64,000 bases of DNA from Telmatactis stephensoni (taxonomy: Eukaryota > Cnidaria > Anthozoa > Actiniaria > Isophelliidae). The stretch covers positions 496,001-560,000 of the forward strand of contig JALIZF010001876.1 of NCBI GenBank assembly GCA_029948255.1. The letters are read 5' to 3'. The notes under the pieces are model-generated. The model saw only the letters and a program-made list of their open reading frames with translations. It searched no databases and was not told where the DNA came from. Both the position numbers and the translations under genes were made by a program. Shown in pieces: positions 1 through 12,740 of this stretch. The stretch's first letter is position 1. The number at the start of each line of letters is the position of its first letter.

Positions 1-2332
1 GTTCTATCAACTTCTCTCTTAATTAAAAGCTACATCAATTATGTTGCAGGCGATTTAATAAACGATAATTAACAAGTGCTAATAACACTCAATGCAGTAG
101 TGTGTTTTGTTGTCATCGATGTTGTTTTAGTTTTTCGATCTAAATTTGACACGATTATTAAATGATCAGAAACATTACTTTCATTTACGCAACTCATGTA
201 CGTGTGTGAGATAGTAATTACGATTCCTAGAATCATTCTTGAAACGTCCTAATTTAAAGTGGCTTGTTTTTTCCCTATTGACTACGCTTATACTCTTTAG
301 CATTGAGCAAGAATTTATATATTGTATTATTTATCGATATTTATTTTAAAAAGTTTTATCAAATACATTTAATTTTGCCTCAGTTTGTTTTCTTTGGGTT
401 TCCGTTTATTACGCATGTAGTCGTTTTGCTGGAGCTCATCAATATCGAAAGATATTTTACAAAAAGTGATTTTATTATACCTAACATAATAAATATTTTT
501 ATCTAAACCTGATAGCTGGTGCAAAACCGTTTGAGTCAGTCTAGGATAAGCTGATCAATTCCTAAAATGAAAAACGTAGTCAAGGGAAAAACTACACTGA
601 GCCACCTTATATTTTCACGTAAATATGACAACGCATTTACAATCACCTTCTAGTCATTTATTTTTTTGACGATGATTTTCACTCAATACTATATGATACA
701 AGTATACATAAAATGGTATAATGCATTGAAAATTTCATAAAGTACAAAAAAATGACAGCTGGTAAGTGAAAACCTAGTTAATAATCACTTTTGCTAAAGT
801 GGCGTAGTGACGACAATTAACAGGAAGATTTTTCCTAAGGGCAAGTTTGTATAGATGAGTAGACGAAATTCTAGTTTCCATCTACAGTACATATCCCCAA
901 AGGCAATATTGTTCTTTGCAGGAGGTATTTCATTTCTTTTCTTACTTGGGAAATATCACTTAATTGTGATACTGGATTTAAATTTTTTGAGGCTAGTAGT
1001 TTTTCAATTGAATGTTCTAGCCCTACCCCTGTCACATCCTTTAGAATAACAACTTCTGCAAATCCACTCGAGAACAGTTTTTGACTGTCGAAATCACCTG
1101 CTAAATACTGATTACTTTAGTTTCATCGCTCTGAGATTCGCGCTCAGTTTTCATATTTTATATATCACTTAAATAAATAACTGAAAAACTCATTCTTCGA
1201 TACATTTCTCCAATACATTTTTCCAATATATTTTTAAAGTTATTTAGTCTGATTTATATTAATAAGACGCTAGCGCTATTAATCTAAAACGCAAATAAAC
1301 AGCAGAATAAACCAGAGTATAACAGACAGAGGTGAACAAAGAGTAGACCAGAATAGCCCCAAGTAAAAAGTCCTGGATAGAATACAATGTAAATTGAGTT
1401 ACATTATAGAATTTCTCGAATATTATCGAGAAGTCTATAATTTGTACCTAATAAATGCTAATGATTGTGAAGGGGAATACGTAAGTAATATTAAATTGAA
1501 TGAATTATCTTAGATTTCAAAACTTGTGCGGCGTACCCGAAAAATTGCTGGCTATTCGAGAAAATTACAACACATTTCACGCCATTGAGAAACTAAAAGT
1601 GAGCCTTCACATTTGCTTAAACGCCACACAATTAAGAGGATTTCTCTGTAATCTTGTAATACAATTGCTGTACACTTCATTGTGAGATGAGCGGACAAAA
1701 GCACGACTGTCACAGTCAAATCCGGTTCTTTTTCAATTCAAGGTACGACGTATTGCCCGAAATCAAGTGGATGATACTCCGGAAAAACACTAGTTACGTT
1801 GTCTCGTAGGGCTTTTAATTCTCACCAAACATTCCATATAAATAGGCCATATATTTTTTTGTTTATTGTCGTTATTTATACTATGGCGTCCTGATTTACA
1901 ATAACTGACTAGTCAGTGGATGGATATTCAAGTCAATATTTTTAGATGTACACTATCGGATTTAAGCGACGAGATTATAACGTAGCTCATTGTCTTTATA
2001 AGCCGCAAGGAATAAGTTAAAAGCCTTTTAGAAACCACACAGAACTATTCGAAACCCTCTTTTGAAACCAATTATTGCTCTCCATTTAGCAAATCTATCT
2101 TTATAAAGTTTATTTTATGTATATATTACATGCGGTGAACCCGCAATACTTTGATTAATTGTTTCTCTTTTCGAGATAAATCATGATATCGAAAAAAAGA
2201 CCAAAAATAACTACAGTGAAAACAAATTATATCGACCTGAAAAATCTAGCTTAAATGGCGGTTTTCCTTTTGCTACATTGTCGACACCATGTCTGCGATG
2301 TGTTCAGAAGCCCTGATCCCACATTTTATCGT
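1..2332. other. Intergenic, no gene recognised
   Basis: AT-rich sequence with only short chance reading frames (under 70 codons) and no protein family resemblance. I see no convincing terminal inverted repeat, tandem repeat or tRNA-like box here. Confidence 0.6.
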
Positions 2333-3433
2333 TCAGTCTGTATCTCTGTCCCTGGTCGACCGTAAAATAGATGTTCTTGTTTGCCTGTTCCTTTGTTGAT
2401 GCTGAAGATTTATGAACTCACTGTGATCAACTGTTCCCTTCAAGAAAAACCGCTTGAAATAAGATTCCAACTCCCCGCGCAGGTCATTTCTCAGCAAAGC
2501 ATACACTATGAAATTCATAGTAGAATTGAAGTACAGTACTAATTGGGTCACATCAATCACAGTCCGCGACATGGGCAATTGCACTCTCCATCTCCTAGAT
2601 AGCAGACGATACAGCAGGAAATACAGAAATAGTCCATTACAAATGATAAAACTCGCCGTCACAACTCCTGTAGCAGTGATTGTCCCATCACGATTCCTTC
2701 GACGAACGCGAGAGCAAGGATCTGAAGATACTATTGAGTCAACCTCGTGGCTGCTCCCATTCGATGCGACTTGTAACTCATGTTTTTCGATGTCTCTTTT
2801 GTGGCTTCTCACCACTAGCAAAATACGCCCAAATGCGTACGCCAAGAATGCACCAGACAAAGTATAAAACATAATCGCTATCACTTGATCAGCATGTTCT
2901 GCTTTCTCGTTCCCTAGCGGATATAATGCTGAGATATACATCGCTATATTGAAAACGGCAGATAGCAGCCAGGCAGAAAGAATGAAGATCCGGCTCTTTG
3001 AGGGTGACATGAGGTTGGGATACCAAAACGGATGGAAAACGGCCAAGTAGATATCGAAGGTTAAGAGGCACACGTTGGTCGTTGAGGCCGTGAGAAGTAA
3101 TGAAATAATACAGTACATTAAATTGGCTCTCAAATGCGTGCATTTCGTTGTAAACGAACAGAGAAAATGCACAGGAATGTTGAAAGCGCCGATCAGAAAA
3201 TCTGAAACTCCAAGAGACAGAATAAACCAATTTGGAGAAGCCTTGTTTCTGAACGATCTTTTCGAGCAGATGAGGCAAATCACCAAACAGTTTCCAACTG
3301 TAGTCACCACTCCGATAAGACCCATGATTACCCAATACCATTCTGGTCTCTTTGGTTGGAAATACGCAAAAAACGAGTTATTTGTTGCCAAGAAGGTTGT
3401 ATTATCGGCATGACTTTGATTGTCGAAAGACAT
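2333..3433 (-). CDS. Divergent orphan class A (rhodopsin-like) GPCR, single exon
   Basis: A 366-residue seven-transmembrane receptor. The first ATG of the open frame is at 3433; the frame runs open 12 codons further upstream but only to a TTG. The extracellular N-terminus is about 30 residues with three N-glycosylation sequons (N5, N11, N18). TM1 carries the GN motif (N48) and TM2 the conserved Asp (SDFLIG, D78). The remaining signatures are worn: TM3 ends in DIY (127-129) instead of D/ERY, TM6 has no CWxP (FIICNG, about 262-267), and TM7 has NFIVY (307-311) instead of NPxxY. The loop between TM4 and TM5 has no cysteine for the usual disulfide. The third intracellular loop is long, basic and Ser-rich (about 207-255). 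The tail after TM7 is about 55 residues and Arg/Gln-rich. It is not closely related to the receptors at 23-64 kb. Ligand and G-protein unknown; non-canonical or constitutive signalling is possible. Membrane location is inferred from the seven hydrophobic segments. Confidence 0.85.
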   Translation of the reverse strand: MSFDNQSHADNTTFLATNNSFFAYFQPKRPEWYWVIMGLIGVVTTVGNCLVICLICSKRSFRNKASPNWFILSLGVSDFLIGAFNIPVHFLCSFTTKCTHLRANLMYCIISLLLTASTTNVCLLTFDIYLAVFHPFWYPNLMSPSKSRIFILSAWLLSAVFNIAMYISALYPLGNEKAEHADQVIAIMFYTLSGAFLAYAFGRILLVVRSHKRDIEKHELQVASNGSSHEVDSIVSSDPCSRVRRRNRDGTITATGVVTASFIICNGLFLYFLLYRLLSRRWRVQLPMSRTVIDVTQLVLYFNSTMNFIVYALLRNDLRGELESYFKRFFLKGTVDHSEFINLQHQQRNRQTRTSILRSTRDRDTD

Positions 3434-5245
3434 GTTTCCGGCGTGTGAGATAAAACTCGATGCCACCAAATAAGAAAATGTCCTCGCTGGTTGCTTTCAC
3501 CTCTAGTCGTCGATTTCGACTTAATTTTGCACGAATACGCTTCTGAAGATGCTACCTTTTTATCGTTCTTCTTTGATATCTGTGTTACCTCGTCGCGTTG
3601 TCGTCGAGTTTTTCACCCATCGGTTTCGATGACCTGCTGAATATAAGTGGCAAATCTTGGTAACGAGTCATTTAAGTGATAATAGCACTAGACAATTCCC
3701 AGGTGGTTTTTCCCCCAGAATGCTTTGCGTGTATACTTTCACTCGACTTACGTGCAGACTCTAACTCGTTTTTCTTATTTTTCACCTTCTTTCAATTTTC
3801 TATCCCGGTTTAATTGGCTATAATCATTAAAATCCAAAACCTGCTTGATATCGACATAAACTCAAGATTCATTACAGTCCTGTCTTTTATACTGTCTGCA
3901 ATCCGTCCGTTCTTGTATATGATGTATTCCAAAATTCAATATAGTGATTTGATCAACCTGAATTATAAATAATTTTGTATTTAGGAGATCAGAGTTTTAA
4001 CGGAGGAGAAACGCACCGGAGTCAAAACAAAAAATCATGACACGAAAGTTGTGTAAAAACTGAAACTGTAAGTCATTTAATTGATTATAGGCAAGCTTTC
4101 AAGATTCTAACAGGTCCAGTGTTTAAATATGTTTTTAAAGTAAACCATGTCAATTAATGTGATCTCACTAACTTTTCTCGTTGCTAATAGAATTTCAACA
4201 ACCAAAAACATTTCTTAAAAACAAAATATAGAAAACCATGCATTTATACCTTAAATTTTGCATTACAAAAATCCAGCAAAACAAAAAACAAACTGACAAA
4301 AAATAGTGCTTTAGTGAACCAACCAACCACTCAGAGAAATGAATGTAATGTATACGCAGTTATTACATAAAAAATAGTGCATTACAAAAATCCAGCAAAA
4401 AAAGTGCATTACAAAAATCCAGCTACAAAGTGGGCATGCGTGCGTGATAGTCGTGAAGGGAGCTACTGATCAATAAGTCTGGAAGGCTATTAAGAATGCA
4501 ATATATTGACCTGTAATTATTTACCCTTTGAAATAATATAACTTCTTCTATTTTGTCATATGCTTTCAGAGGGAAAAATTGATGATATTCTTGTATGCGA
4601 TGTACGATAATATTTACAGCCATCAAGCCCTAGAACTTTCCAATATCATCCAGCGAAAAACTAGTTATAAACACAAAGAAAGAGAAGGATGTGACTCAAA
4701 GGCCTCCAACGTCATCTAGTTTTATTAAAAAATTGGCTCAAATCTAATTCGATGGAAAATTGTGCAATGTGGACACAAGGAGAGAGAGATGCCAAAATAT
4801 GGAAGGCTAAGCACCCCATTATCGTCCGTGTCTCGCATTCATCCGAATTTATGTAAACGTAGTCTAAGCATAAACAGGTTTAATTGCTCAGAAAGAGATA
4901 TCAAACCATATAGTTGGAAAAACACTGATAATCGTTTGTAAGGCTCAGTTTCCGATAGCGTTTTTGTCCCGCCATTTTGATGAGAAAAGCAAACCTGATT
5001 CGTTTGTTTATAATTGTAAAACTATAACTGAGGTTCACTACATTACTGAAAGCTATTAAAAGCGCGTTCAAATACTAGATAAAACCCCATTTTTCTAATA
5101 AACTTGTTGTCTAATTTCAAGATAGTACCATCCATCTCTAGCTACTAAGTACATGTAGTCTTAATAAAGAGTTTTTGGTGGCAAATCGTCCTTTAGGCAC
5201 TTTATTTCGGGTATTTTATTAAAGCAACCATATTTAACGTCGATA
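3434..5245. other. Intergenic; three short direct repeats at 4260-4426
   Basis: No gene seen. A 20-bp word, gcattacaaaaatccagc plus flanking A residues, occurs three times at 4260, 4379 and 4406, and the preceding word aaaaaatagtgc occurs twice (about 4297 and 4368). This is a small local duplication. The rest is AT-rich and featureless. Confidence 0.5.
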
Positions 5246-5259
5246 ACTCGTAACAGTAA

Positions 5260-5465
5260 TTCAACTGACAAACCTGAGGTCGACGGTGCGCTCATTTTAC
5301 TCCCCTCTCTCCATCAGTGCTCCGTTTTAAGGGTATTTAAAGCTAATTAAAGCTACACAGATTGGAAAGAACTCGAAACAAGGATGTGAGGTCTGGCTGG
5401 GGATCGAACTCGGGACCTCTCGCACCGAAGGCCGCGCACTAACCAACTGTGCCATCCTTGCTTTA
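5260..5465 (-). mobile_element. tRNA-derived SINE
   Basis: Read on the minus strand from about 5465, a tRNA-like head carries an A-box (tggcacagttggttagtgcg) and, about 35 bases later, a B-box (gagttcgatcccc), the internal RNA polymerase III promoter of SINEs. The body continues through gtagctttaattagctttaa, a word that recurs at about 53027 on the plus strand in a second copy. The head does not fold as a proper tRNA: there is no 7-bp acceptor stem next to the T-arm. It is therefore a retroposon and not a functional tRNA gene. The 3' limit is approximate. Confidence 0.75.
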
Positions 5466-5879
5466 ACATTGCTTTTACATTGCTTTAACTATATATGCCA
5501 CAGAATCGTCGGCAATACAACGAGGTTTAATTTTGATTGTAAAAACATAGGCAAAAATAACCCAGGCTTGCTACACATCGAGAGCTCTGTGCTCTACATT
5601 TACCTCAAGTTAAGCAGAGTGGAAAGAGACTAGGACCTAGGGTTTTATGAGTTCTATCCGATGAGACATTCTTGTTGTTGATCCTCCGTTAACGAAAGAT
5701 AACCTCTGGTTACTGACCAACAATATGAGATGGTCGTACAAAACGGGCGCCGTTTTTTTAGCGAATTTAATCCGTTAATAGCCAGCCGTCTTGATGACGT
5801 CTGATAAGACGGACATCAATATAAGAAATTGATCCAATTATGATACACAATGAAGGCTTTTAGAAGAATCACGTTAAAG

Positions 5880-6352
5880 AGCTTTATATGTGTCAGTTTT
5901 ATGTGCGATATTTTGCAATTATGGTGTAGCTTTATGTGTGTCAGTATTGTGCGCTGTTTTGCATTTATATTCCATTTTTGTCATTTTGTGCTATAGATTT
6001 ATATGTTATTTTATAATGCTAGCTTTATTTATGTTTTTTTATGTAGCTTTAAGTTCGTTATTTTGTTAAATATTGTTGTATGTGTTTTATTGTGTGATGT
6101 TACATTTATGTGCGCTATTTTTTGCAATTGTGTTATATTTTTATGCGTTATTTTGTTAGCTGTATTTGCGTTACTTTGTAATGTATTTTTAAGTTCGTTA
6201 TTTTGTTGCAATATTGTTGTGTGTTTTATTGTGTGATGTTACCATTATGTGCGCTATTTTGCAATTGTGTTATAGATTTATATGCGTTATTTTATGTTAG
6301 CTGTACTTGATTTGCGTTACTTTGTAATGTATCTTTAAGTTCGTTATTTAAG
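5880..6352. repeat. Degenerate T-rich tandem repeat, about 140-bp unit
   Basis: Units built on tgcgctattttgcaattgtg, then ttaagttcgttattttgtt, then gtgttttattgtgtgatgtt recur with a spacing near 140 bp (for example at about 6110 and 6249), with more worn copies before. A further fragment follows the MITE, at about 6633-6720. The weak open frames here are by-products of the repeat. Confidence 0.7.
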
Positions 6353-6532
6353 CAATATAAAAGGCACGTCTACTAACTGTGATATAAACACGATGGAAGA
6401 TGTAGAGCAAGAGAAAAACAAGCTTAGGAACACGAGGCGTAGCCGAGTGTTTCTCTTGCTTTTCGAGTGCTCTACATCTCCCATCGTGTTTATATCACAG
6501 TACAGGAGACATAAGCGATCGTTTTATATTGC
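6352..6532. mobile_element. Foldback MITE, 181 bp, inside the T-rich repeat
   Basis: Ends gcaatataaaa and ttttatattgc are inverted repeats. Inside them a second, near-perfect pair (actgtgatataaacacgat with its complement; then gatgtagagca with tgctctacatc) folds the whole element on itself. No coding capacity. It separates two blocks of the surrounding T-rich repeat, so it was inserted into it. Confidence 0.75.
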
Positions 6533-9500
6533 TTGTATAAAATATTTTCGACGTTTTTGAACAAGCCATGTTTCTGTCCTCTGATATAAACATGGTAGCC
6601 AGCCAATCAGCGCGCGCGTTATGTCTCAATATTTTATAATTTGTTATAATATTGCTATATGTGCGTTGTGTGATGTTACATTTACTTACGCTATTTTGCA
6701 ATTGTGTTTATAAACTTCATGTATTCTTTTGTTATAGCCTACGTGCGTTATAAAGTTTATATATCTTTATGTGTGCTATTTTGTATAACATCATGTCCGT
6801 TATTTCTATTAACGTTTATATAATTTCATGTAAGCGTGTTATTTTGTAATACCACTTGTACGTGAGCCTCATATAGTGCTTACTTACCATGACGTAATAA
6901 TATCAAGCGAAAAGCCAAATCAACTCCTTTTTTTTAGTAGCTGTTTTAACGTGCAGGCAATACAAGCAGCCCTTTGTAGTGAGTCCTACACATTTTCGTC
7001 ATTAAACATACCTTAGGGTGGAAGCATGGGTCATAATTACAGTCATCATTTATCAAGATAATACCACCTTAAGACTTTAAAATGCCATTAAAATCGTGAT
7101 TCATCACTCGTAAAATAGAATTATCCTACTCGTTACCAAAAACTTGTTCACGTCCAAATGAGTGCATGTCTGACTACTCACTCTCTACAAAACTCTAATA
7201 TTGAATAATTACTTATTTATATATTGATTCGTTTTACCTACTAGAATTCTTTGTTTGCTTTCCAATTAGTGTTAACCTGACAGAAATGCCGGCAAAGACA
7301 CGAAAGAAGGATCACTAGATTAGTAATCTAGATTCAACCTTGATATTTTGAAGGAAAACTGGAAATCAAAAGATAATAAGAAATTAATTAACACAGCCGC
7401 TGAGGTAAAATTAAAGTTATTTGATTTTCGTTGCTCTATGGAAGGTGACGTCCCGATATAGAAATAACTCATGCTTAGATAATATCATTTGTGGTTATAT
7501 TGTTCTTAATTTTGAACAACTCTTACTTGTTTCCGGCTTGAAAATTAGAAAGTTCGATTTAAAATTTCATTGGATTGGATCAATTAGTAATCACAATTTG
7601 CGCGGGTAAAAATACCAATTAAAAACAGTACTTCTTGTTGCCATGGGTAACAATGATAACCGCTTAAAACATTTTACGTCCTTTTTGTTGTAATATCTCT
7701 CCGTGGAATATCGAATTTTTTTGACCTTCCAGGAAGATGTATAAACGCTCTAAGCAATATTGTTTATAGTATTGTCCTTGTATTATCATTTCAAATTATC
7801 GTCAATACCGTTTCAACTGAACATCTTAATCAGATTGAAATGCCTAGTTATGAAAGACGGCTTGTTTCTGTCGTTTCTTATCTTTACCTGTCTTTTTAAT
7901 TAAAAATAAAACGTCTATTCCTTTATCCTTTGTCAAAACACGGAATCACTTGTTAACTTCGACTTTGAAATTCAATTCTCAGCGTGTTGTACGGTTTTTT
8001 GAAATTATGGTGTGGTAGAAAGTATTACTTGAGTGAAATTCACCCTTTTTTGATCCCTTTTGTTATTCGGGTAAAAAGATAACATAATCAAAATAAGAGT
8101 GATTTTGAATCAGTGTACGATAAGTTTATCAGTGTGTGTTTTCAATTTTCTACTGTGTTCGCATATCAAATCTTTTCTATTAGACTCTGCCTCAAGTGTT
8201 CTTTGATTTGTTGACATCAAGGTGTGGAAGCCATTCTCATTCAAAAATTCGGTTTTCTAAATCTTAACTTACTTTAAAAACTGTGTTAATTATTTCTCAT
8301 GAATATATCCAAGAGCTTTGAAATAAAGGTGAATTTTGAAACAGTCGATCAATTATTGCTTTACATGTTACAGTGTTTCAAAAATTCTCGTTGCTACAAT
8401 TACAACACCTTACCTTTCTTTCCTGTTGTCCGGTTTTCCCACCAAATGATTCTTCGTTCTGCCTTCTAGGTATTAATATAGCTTCCAAACACCTTTCCCT
8501 CTTGAATCATTTGAAGCTGTTTTTTCTGCAGTATTTCTAGTAATTTCAGGAACACCTTAAATGAAAAACAAATTTTCCTCCAAATTAAGTTTGTGAGAGA
8601 GACAATTAAGTTTTCATTTTAGAACAGATGAATACTTTCCCACCCACTAACCCACTCCAACCTACTCTTGCAGCGTTTTGGTTTATCAGCAGCGTTTAAA
8701 AACGACTACAACTTCCTCAAGGCAGCCACAACCATATCATGAAACCTTTTTTCGTGACAGCAAAACAAATCACTGCAATAATCAGCGCTTTAACCCTACA
8801 AACCTGACGTCCCTGCTGAGAAATTTTTCATTCAAAAGTCTTCTTCTTTCCTTAATTGCACTGTTGGTTGCACTGCACAGGTTGAATTGATCTCCACGAG
8901 CTCCAGACTGACTGTCAAAAGTCGGCAATCGTTTGAAGACGAGAAACACTCCTCGTTTTCAGTACGAAATTTAATATTATCAAAATATCAATACGGAACA
9001 GAAACGTCCAAACACATTTCACACAAATAGGATGTTTGTTGTCATGGTTACTGTATGTAATAGATTTATTTCAACGTTATTGTTTTGTCAAAAGTTATTA
9101 CGAACTTTCTTGTTGTTATTTCAATAACACAATACCTAAATAACATCTTTTTTTAATTTCCGTAGGAAAAACCCTATCGCGGCTTATGATCGAGAAAAGA
9201 ATATCAGTTTCATCTTTTTTATGTCCATAGCTCTGTGTTGCCATATAACAACTAGTGCTTCTTTACCGAAACATAAACCATAGTCAGTGTCACATTAGTC
9301 AATTCTCTGCATCGGTGTTTGTGTTTCTAGTTATATCAATCTTGAAATTCATTTTTGTGTAAACATTGTAACTATGTAAGTTCACTTGTACAGTTTACGT
9401 AAGCTTCCAAAGACTCCAATATGCACTTAATCCTGTTACATAAGGGACTGAAAGACCGCGTTTATCCGCTGATACGCAAGTCAAGGTTAACCATGTACAC

Positions 9501-9772
9501 AAAGCATAATTTCAGTGACAAAAATAGCTCCACTAATGATTTTGAAAAAAGAACATTCTCGAAAACCACTAACCTACTAATACCAGTAATTGGTACTGAC
9601 TATATTGATGAAGTGCAGTAGCACTTCTGGCATTGCCTCAGGCTGTAGCTTTTGATAAAAATGCTCTTTTAAGAATAGTCACGAGATTGTATACCCTGCT
9701 TGCAAAAACATGATGAACAACAAAAAATAGAGTACTATCTTTAACTGTTATTGTACAAACAAGAATATGTAT
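6533..9772. other. Intergenic, no gene recognised
   Basis: A last fragment of the T-rich repeat lies at about 6633-6720. The rest is AT-rich DNA with short chance frames only. No TIR element, tandem array or RNA gene was found by eye. Confidence 0.5.
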
Positions 9773-10042
9773 AACAAACAAGAATATGTATATCATTCAG
9801 GAGTCTTCCTATAACCCATTTATGGCAGTACCCACATCTCCTTCCATAAAAATGTCAGGGTCTAAATGACCCTCTTATACTACTCATGTACATTGGAGCC
9901 CTCCAGTAACAAACAAGAATATGTATATCATTCAGGAGTCTTCCTATAACCCATTTATGGCAGTACCCACATCTCCTTCCCCAAAAGTGTCAGGGTCTAA
10001 ATGGCCCTCCTATACTACACATATACACTGGAGCCCTCTAAT
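9773..10042. repeat. Two-copy tandem duplication, 135-bp unit
   Basis: The block beginning aacaaacaagaatatgtata occurs at 9773 and again at 9908. The copies differ at a modest number of positions (for example ccataaaaatg against ccccaaaagtg). A short extra piece of the unit start lies just before copy 1 (about 9754), suggesting slippage. The open frame crossing copy 2 is probably not a gene. Confidence 0.85.
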
Positions 10043-11389
10043 CATGAAACCCACCTTTCTAGTAGTCAAAGGTATGATTTCTGATTCATCCAGGTTTTGT
10101 TCAGCCGTGGTCCTAAAAATGTTTTACGTATATCTCGGCAAAATTTATGATGAAAAAGTATGACATCCTTGATCTGTTTAGACGGATCCGTAATGTGCTT
10201 GTATGCACGCCTTGCTTAAGATAATGCTAGCACTATTCAATCTTTAAAGATTTAAAAACTCAATCTTGAGCACACAAAAATTTTGCTCAAGAAAATACGG
10301 GCCTTTTTCCTTTGTCTCTGTTGTTTTCCCTTTAAATACTATACTTTACGGAATAGGATTCTTTCTATTAAAAGCTTAGAAAATACAGAAGAATGTTCAT
10401 CCTTTAAATACGACATCGTCGGTATTCTTATTTAAGAGGATTACACTGTCAAATATTGAGGTGCTCCAATAGAGGATGAACATGAAGACAATAATAAAGA
10501 TTATATCATATGTGAAGCTTTCCTCTAAACCTAAAATTGTCACCAATATCTTCCATATTCTATACAAATCTTGTGACTGACAGACAGGGAGAATTGGGGG
10601 TTGATTCCGGAGAGGGAGTATTGAAGGCAAAAATGTGACAAAACGGATGAACTTTTCTCTTCTTAATACAATTATTTCATGATTGCGCACGTACTAAATA
10701 AAGCCACTGTTGGCATATTGTTTTTCATTTAGAGATTTTTTTTACTTAAAACTGAACACTAATAGGAATGACAAGGAGATTGGAGATAGTGTCAGTCAGA
10801 CGTCAAGACTGCTGAACATAATAGCATTTTGTGCGCGCGCGCATGTTCTAGACTAGTGTATGTCGGCTAACTCTACTCAGCACAAACAGAATTGTGACTG
10901 TTGGATATGTGTGCATAATGTAACCTTGAGTTGTTTGTCGTTGTTATTAAATCTTCAAAAAAAGTTGTCTGTATAGAATCTCTGTTCAAATATTTTGCTT
11001 TTAGTGATGAATCGTTTCTAGATCTTACGCTGGTGGTCAGATCCTTTGATTGAGACTTCGTGCTCTTTTCGTAATAATTGTGAATCAGCTTCAGATATTT
11101 ACAGTCACTTGATTTGGTTCGTTTATGATTACGAGTAGCTCTATTCTTTTCTTCTCGTGAAAAATGAAAAATAACATCTTTCCGCAGGGAAAAAAAGGGC
11201 AACAATGAGCAGCGGGCTGACCAACGAAGATTAAAGTATGCTTTTCTGTGATTATAGAGAAGTACGAGATGAAAAAAAACATGCTTAATTTGGCATAACT
11301 CCTGGGGGTTTTCTTATTTAAAGAAAATTTGCAAATATTTTTTTAGAGTTTGGTGCTTGTGGTTCTACAGAGCTAGCGCATTGAAAAAT
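10043..11389. other. Intergenic, no gene recognised
   Basis: Only chance frames up to about 110 codons with no family resemblance. A gcgcgcgc run lies at about 10832. Nothing else supportable. Confidence 0.45.
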
Positions 11390-11548
11390 ATGAAAATCCA
11401 GTTTTGCACTTAAAAATATGGTCAAAAACCGGTTTTTAAGCGAAATTGTGAATGAAAATCCCGTTTTGCACTTAAAAAAAAGGTCAAAAACCGGTTTTTA
11501 TGCGAAATTTTGGATGAAAATCCCGTTTTGCACTTAAAAATATGGTCT
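11390..11548. repeat. 62-bp tandem repeat, about 2.6 copies
   Basis: Units start atgaaaatcc at 11390, 11452 and 11514. Each contains gttttgcacttaaaaa, and the first two also contain ggtcaaaaaccggttttta. The last copy is cut after ggtc. Confidence 0.9.
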
Positions 11549-12079
11549 TTGTTTTGAACCGGTACAGCTGTAAAGCTATAAATGGATAATCTAGCACGTA
11601 TATTGCCGGTTGCTGTTAAAAATAGACATATTAATCATACACTTGAAAAGCTATTTTGTTCCTACGGGCTGTACCTAATTAGTATCAAAACAGTGTATTA
11701 CAGATTACTATTTAAACGACTGATACGAGTCGCCCTGCAAAGGTTTTTCTGGTATTTTAGACTGAATAGATTATCGTCGGTTAAGGCTTCAACATTATTA
11801 AGCGGCTTAAAATGTTTTGAAGTCGTGTCTGGCGCTATAGCAATGAACGCACTTATTACAAATACTTTAATTTTATACCAAGGAACTGCTAGCTTTTCAT
11901 AAGGGAAGGAAACGGTAGTACGTAATCGGTGACTTCGAGTCCGTTTATGCGACAAGAGTATTAGGCCGGTATTACACCCCCTAACTCTGAGCACCCGTGC
12001 CTGAATGTTTAGCCTGTCAATTTTCCGTTTATTCGACGCTCGATAATGTCTGCGTTCATATTGCTAGTTTGCTCTTTAG

Positions 12080-12260
12080 ATGGCATGGTTGGCATAGTGG
12101 TGAAAGCACTGGCCATGCACCGCTGTGGTCCAGGTTCGAGTCCCAGCTTGGGCTTGGGCACTGGATCATATGTGAACTGAGTTTGTTTGATAGCAGGAAT
12201 GAATATTTTGCTTTTTCCCATGCTGTGGTCCTTATACCAAAGATCCTAGTGCTAAGATAT
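12080..12260 (+). mobile_element. tRNA-derived SINE, second family
   Basis: A-box-like tggcatagtggtgaaagc (about 12093) is followed by a B-box ggttcgagtcccag (about 12132), with a non-tRNA body beyond it. Head and body differ from the SINE at 5.3 kb, so this is a separate family. Ends are approximate; no poly-A tail or target duplication is obvious. Confidence 0.65.
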
Positions 12261-12311
12261 CCCTACCTTCATGTACAATAAATCTCTCAAGACGCGGATA
12301 AAATCTCAGTC

Positions 12312-12740
12312 ATATTTTAATGGTAATTAAACTGAGTGGAGTGCAATTTGGGCCGAAATCATACGAGTGATTACAAAACTGCACGACCGCGTAGCGGGAT
12401 AATCACGAGTATGATTTCTGGCCCAAAATTGCACGACACGAAGTTTAATTACCACTTAATTATATCCATCTTGAAATCTCAACTTTTTTGCTCCACTTTT
12501 TTAACAAAAATGTGAAAACAGGTTCAAGGAAAAAAATCCCACAGCTTGACAGCAATCAAATGGCTTTTTTGATTCTTGTATATGATTGGCTGATAATAAA
12601 AAACACTGTTTTGTGATTGGTTGAAAAAAAAAGATGCGATTAATGAAGCAAGAGGATGCAATTTAGGAATTAATCGCACACTTTTTAACCAATCAGATTG
12701 CAGAAATCACCAGTGATTTCAAAATGGATATAATTAAATG
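12312..12740. mobile_element. Composite of two overlapping foldback elements
   Basis: Left unit 12321-12454: tggtaattaaact and agtttaattacca are inverted ends, and the interior (gtgcaatttgggccgaaatc against its complement) also folds. Right unit about 12457-12738: taattatatccat, then ttgaaatc, pairs with gatttca, then atggatataatta. The two share a junction, as if one inserted at the end of the other. Confidence 0.7.

Noticed and set aside
2508..3413. Several overlapping frames on both strands within the first receptor
   Set aside because: Shadows of the receptor frame; no independent protein features.
5390..5462. tRNA gene on the minus strand
   Set aside because: A- and B-boxes are present but there is no proper acceptor stem or CCA-side pairing, and the body continues as a SINE.
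11582..11902. 106-codon plus-strand frame
   Set aside because: No recognisable domain; an overlapping antisense frame of similar length and AT-rich composition suggest chance.
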